DNA of 34,176 nt, taken from NCBI GenBank assembly GCA_015232405.1, contig JADFZS010000056.1:1-34176 (forward strand). Reading direction: 5' to 3'. A program made the position numbers and the translations under genes. Source of the stretch: Magnetococcales bacterium (GTDB lineage Bacteria; Pseudomonadota; Magnetococcia; Magnetococcales; JADFYX01). Shown here piece by piece: positions 32,251 to 34,176 of the stretch (position 1 is the stretch's first letter; each line of letters starts with the position of its first letter). The notes beneath the pieces were generated by a model, which saw nothing but the letters and a program-made list of their open reading frames with translations, was not told the origin of the DNA and did no database searches.

Positions 32251-33576
32251 CAGTAGTGTCCGGTTGTTTGACCGATGCTAGATCGTAACACGCTAACATT
32301 AAAGTAAAATTCCACATTTTTCCCTGTTATCGATTTGAACTGCACCTACAGATTAAGCCATTCTCCTATATTTTCACTGGAGCTATGGCTAATGAACACA
32401 GGCAAAACGATATTTTCTCAGGTGATCGAACATCTACCAATGCACACATTCCGCAAATGTGTAAAAAGGTATCGTGGCAATTACAAAGTTCAATCGTTCT
32501 CTTGTCTTGACCAATTCCTTTGTATGGCTTTTGCCCAACTCACACACCGAGAAAGCCTTCATGATATCGAAGTCTGTCTTCTAGCCCAACAGACCAAACT
32601 TTATCACATGGGCATTCGGGGCAAAGTATCCCGCAGCACACTGGCTGACGCCAACGAAAATCGCGATTGGCGGATCTACGCCGATTTCGCACAGTCATTG
32701 ATTCATACTGCCCGAGAACTGTACCAAAATGAAGATTTTGGCGTAGACCTTCAACAAACGGTATATGCTCCTGATGCAACAACCATAGACTTATGTCTAT
32801 CGGTTTTTCCTTGGGCTAAATTCCGCAAGGCCAAAGGTGCTGTGAAGCTCCATACTCTGTTGGATTTGCGTGGAAATATTCCCACATTCATGCAAATCAG
32901 CGATGGCAAAATGCACATTGTCAAAGTACTCGACGAAATCATCCCTGAACCAGGATCGTTTTACGTCATGGACCGAGCATACCTGGATTTTGCTCGTCTG
33001 TATCTCTTAAGCCAAAATGGAGCATTCTTCGTTACTCGTGCCAAATCCACAATCTCAGATTCCGTAGGGTTTACTCCAGACCGGTGGATAAGTCCAGCGG
33101 TCTACGGTGTGATCAAACCATAGCTCTGACAAGCAGTAAATCCCTGAAATATTACCCCGCCCACCTACGACGGGTAAAAATATTCGACTCTGAGAACAAT
33201 AAAATGCTGGTGTTCCTAACCAACGATTTCACCCTATCTGCATTAACAATTGCACAACTATACCGCTGTCGTTGGCAGTTGGAACTTTTTTTCAAATGGA
33301 TCAAACAAACTCTTCGTATCAAATCATTTTTCGGTACGTCAGAAAATGCTGTCAAAACCCAAATCTGGATTGCAATTTCGGTCTATGTACTTGTAGCAAT
33401 CATCAAAAAAAGACTCGATATGAAGGCAAGCCTCTACACAATTCTACAGATTTTCAGTGTCACGATTTTTGAAAAAGCCTCATTTTTTCAAGTGGTTAAA
33501 AATCCTGAATTGGTTATAAGTCAAAACAACCACCATAACCAATTGAAATTATTTGATTAACAACCGGACACTAATG
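32251..33576 (+). mobile_element. IS4-family insertion sequence with terminal inverted repeats
   Basis: The element spans 1326 bases. The ends are CAGTAGTGTCCGGTTGTT (32251-32268) and its inverse AACAACCGGACACTAATG (33559-33576), 18 bases with one mismatch. A 9-base duplication flanks it. One transposase gene fills it, but the frame is broken. Clean ends and duplication point to a fairly recent insertion, in contrast to the other decayed elements here. Confidence 0.9.
32392..33560 (+). pseudogene. IS4-family transposase, frameshifted
   Basis: The protein starts MNTGKTIFSQVIEHLPMHTF (ATG 32392) and shows the IS4 pattern SFSCLDQFLCMAFAQLTHRE, YAPDATTIDLCLSVFPWAKF (first catalytic Asp) and GSFYVMDRAYLDFARLYLL (second Asp). 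The frame is lost after FFVTRAKS, near 33050. The other frame then carries LRFRRVYSRPVDKSSGLRCD, LYRCRWQLELFFKWIKQTLR (YREK-type motif with the catalytic Glu) and GTSENAVKTQIWIAISVYVL to the stop at 33560. A one-base deletion near 33050 explains this. Without the shift the protein would have about 389 residues. Programmed frameshifting is not known to me in this group, so I call it inactive. Confidence 0.85.
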
Positions 33577-33585
33577 ATTTGTTAG

Positions 33586-33800
33586 TTATTGTTTGGTTAT
33601 GTATGCCTTTTGTGTGAAAATAAACGTTTCCATGATCTTCTAGCATCTTTTGCTTTTTTTTGCTCGCAGTGAAAGAGGTTATTCTGTCTAATTGTTTTAT
33701 CGTACCGCTATGATTGTGCCATATTCGTGGTTTGTTATTCAATGGTTGGTCATAAATTCAAGTGACCAACCATTGGTTCTTTGTAAGCGATTAGCAAACT
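33586..33800. other. Spacer between two insertion sequences, with a strong hairpin
   Basis: No gene is visible. Perfect 13-base arms CAATGGTTGGTCA (33740-33752) and TGACCAACCATTG (33763-33775) enclose a 10-base loop. There is no T-run, so it is not a clear terminator. This stretch was originally upstream of cysC and, before the IS4 insertion, may have contained its promoter. Confidence 0.5.
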
Positions 33801-34176
33801 GGCACTGTCAGGTTGAGGTCAACCAGTCAACCGTGGTAGATTTCCCTCATGAAAACCGCACCCTCACTCTACCACGGATTCCGCTTCCCATGCGAGATCA
33901 TTTCCCACGCTGTTTGGCTCTACCACCGATTCACCCTGAGCTACCGAGATGTTGAGGAAATTCTGGCCTATCGTGGTATTGAGGTCACCTACGAATCGAT
34001 CCGCCAATGGAGCCAGAGATTCGGTCAAGAGTACGCCAAGAAAATCCGATCCAGGCAGGGCACAGCAGGTGATATTTGGTTTCTGGATGAGGTTTTTATC
34101 AAGATCAAGGGGAAGCTGCATTACCTCTGGCGCGCAGTGGATCAGGATGGTGATAATGTGCGACATGGTTTGTGTG
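33801..34176 (+). mobile_element. IS6-family (IS26-like) element, left end
   Basis: The left terminus starts GGCACTGTCAGGTT, matching the GGCACTGT start typical of IS6-family inverted repeats. The transposase starts 48 bases in. The element runs off the window, so the right end and any duplication cannot be seen. Confidence 0.8.
33849..34176 (+). CDS. IS6-family transposase, N-terminal part
   Basis: The open frame from ATG 33849 gives 109 residues to the window edge: MKTAPSLYHGFRFPCEIISH, then AVWLYHRFTLSYRDVEEILA, YRGIEVTYESIRQWSQRFGQ and DIWFLDEVFIKIKGKLHYLW with RAVDQDGDN. This is the IS26/IS240 type transposase with its helix-turn-helix and the first catalytic Asp in FLDEV. The rest, including the other two catalytic acids, lies outside. 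No stop or frameshift is seen in the visible part, although VRHGLC after AVDQDGDN departs from the usual DVLVQ continuation. Confidence 0.88.
   Translation, partial: MKTAPSLYHGFRFPCEIISHAVWLYHRFTLSYRDVEEILAYRGIEVTYESIRQWSQRFGQEYAKKIRSRQGTAGDIWFLDEVFIKIKGKLHYLWRAVDQDGDNVRHGLC

Noticed and set aside
1..34176. CRISPR arrays, tRNA or rRNA genes
   Set aside because: No regularly spaced short repeats, cloverleaf or rRNA-like stretches were seen.

Overview
The window looks like a chromosomal accessory locus of a Gram-negative bacterium, most likely a proteobacterium. It is moderately AT-rich and encodes a TolC-type outer-membrane channel, a periplasmic adaptor, signal-peptide proteins and a sigma-54-type promoter. 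I cannot name the genus. The centre is a large glycoconjugate or secondary-metabolite cluster, and both edges are littered with transposon debris.

Layout. 1-372: nonsense-mutated IS66-type tnpA remnant. 489-1153: PIN-domain toxin/antitoxin pair. 1557-2540: galE. 2541-3815: IS3-type scraps and two copies of a dispersed repeat. 3816-5709: two different sulfotransferases. 5710-6386: ISL3-type remnant. 6387-8793: family-2 glycosyltransferase and an AMP-forming acyl/aryl ligase. 9094-9924: protein with six EF-hands behind a near-consensus sigma-54 promoter. 9913-17562, minus strand: YdjM-like membrane protein, a TolC protein fused to two SH3 domains, an SH3 protein, and a C-A-PCP-TE NRPS whose A-domain code reads as glycine. 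17769-27111, minus strand: a tightly coupled operon of adaptor, flippase, TPR membrane protein, beta-sandwich membrane protein, GT39-type membrane glycosyltransferase and a glycosidase-like/esterase two-domain protein. 27112-28734: IS4 remnant between inverted repeat copies. 28735-31590, plus strand: chorismate-lyase-like protein, free-standing acyl carrier protein, hexapeptide acyltransferase and GT4 glycosyltransferase, all with 4-base overlaps or near it. 31595-32209: APS kinase. 32251-33576: nearly intact IS4 element with a 9-bp target duplication but a frameshifted transposase. 33801 to the end: start of an IS6-family element.

How the genes may work together (inference). Chorismate lyase could supply 4-hydroxybenzoate. 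The ligase could activate it, or another acid, onto the free-standing carrier protein. The NRPS starts with a condensation domain, so it could join that acyl group to glycine and release the product through a thioesterase with a cysteine nucleophile. GalE and the GT2, GT4 and GT39 enzymes would glycosylate. The APS kinase would make PAPS for the two sulfotransferases. Flippase, adaptor and TolC-SH3 would export. The product would be a sulfated, acylated glycoconjugate of unknown structure.

The most unusual feature is a roughly 250-bp repeat (three long copies plus one 48-bp copy). The same end of each copy, carrying a small GCCCC-GAA-GGGGC hairpin, faces the first gene of a transcription unit of this cluster: galE, the adaptor operon, the chorismate-lyase operon and the sulfotransferase pair. 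It may be a shared leader or regulatory element.
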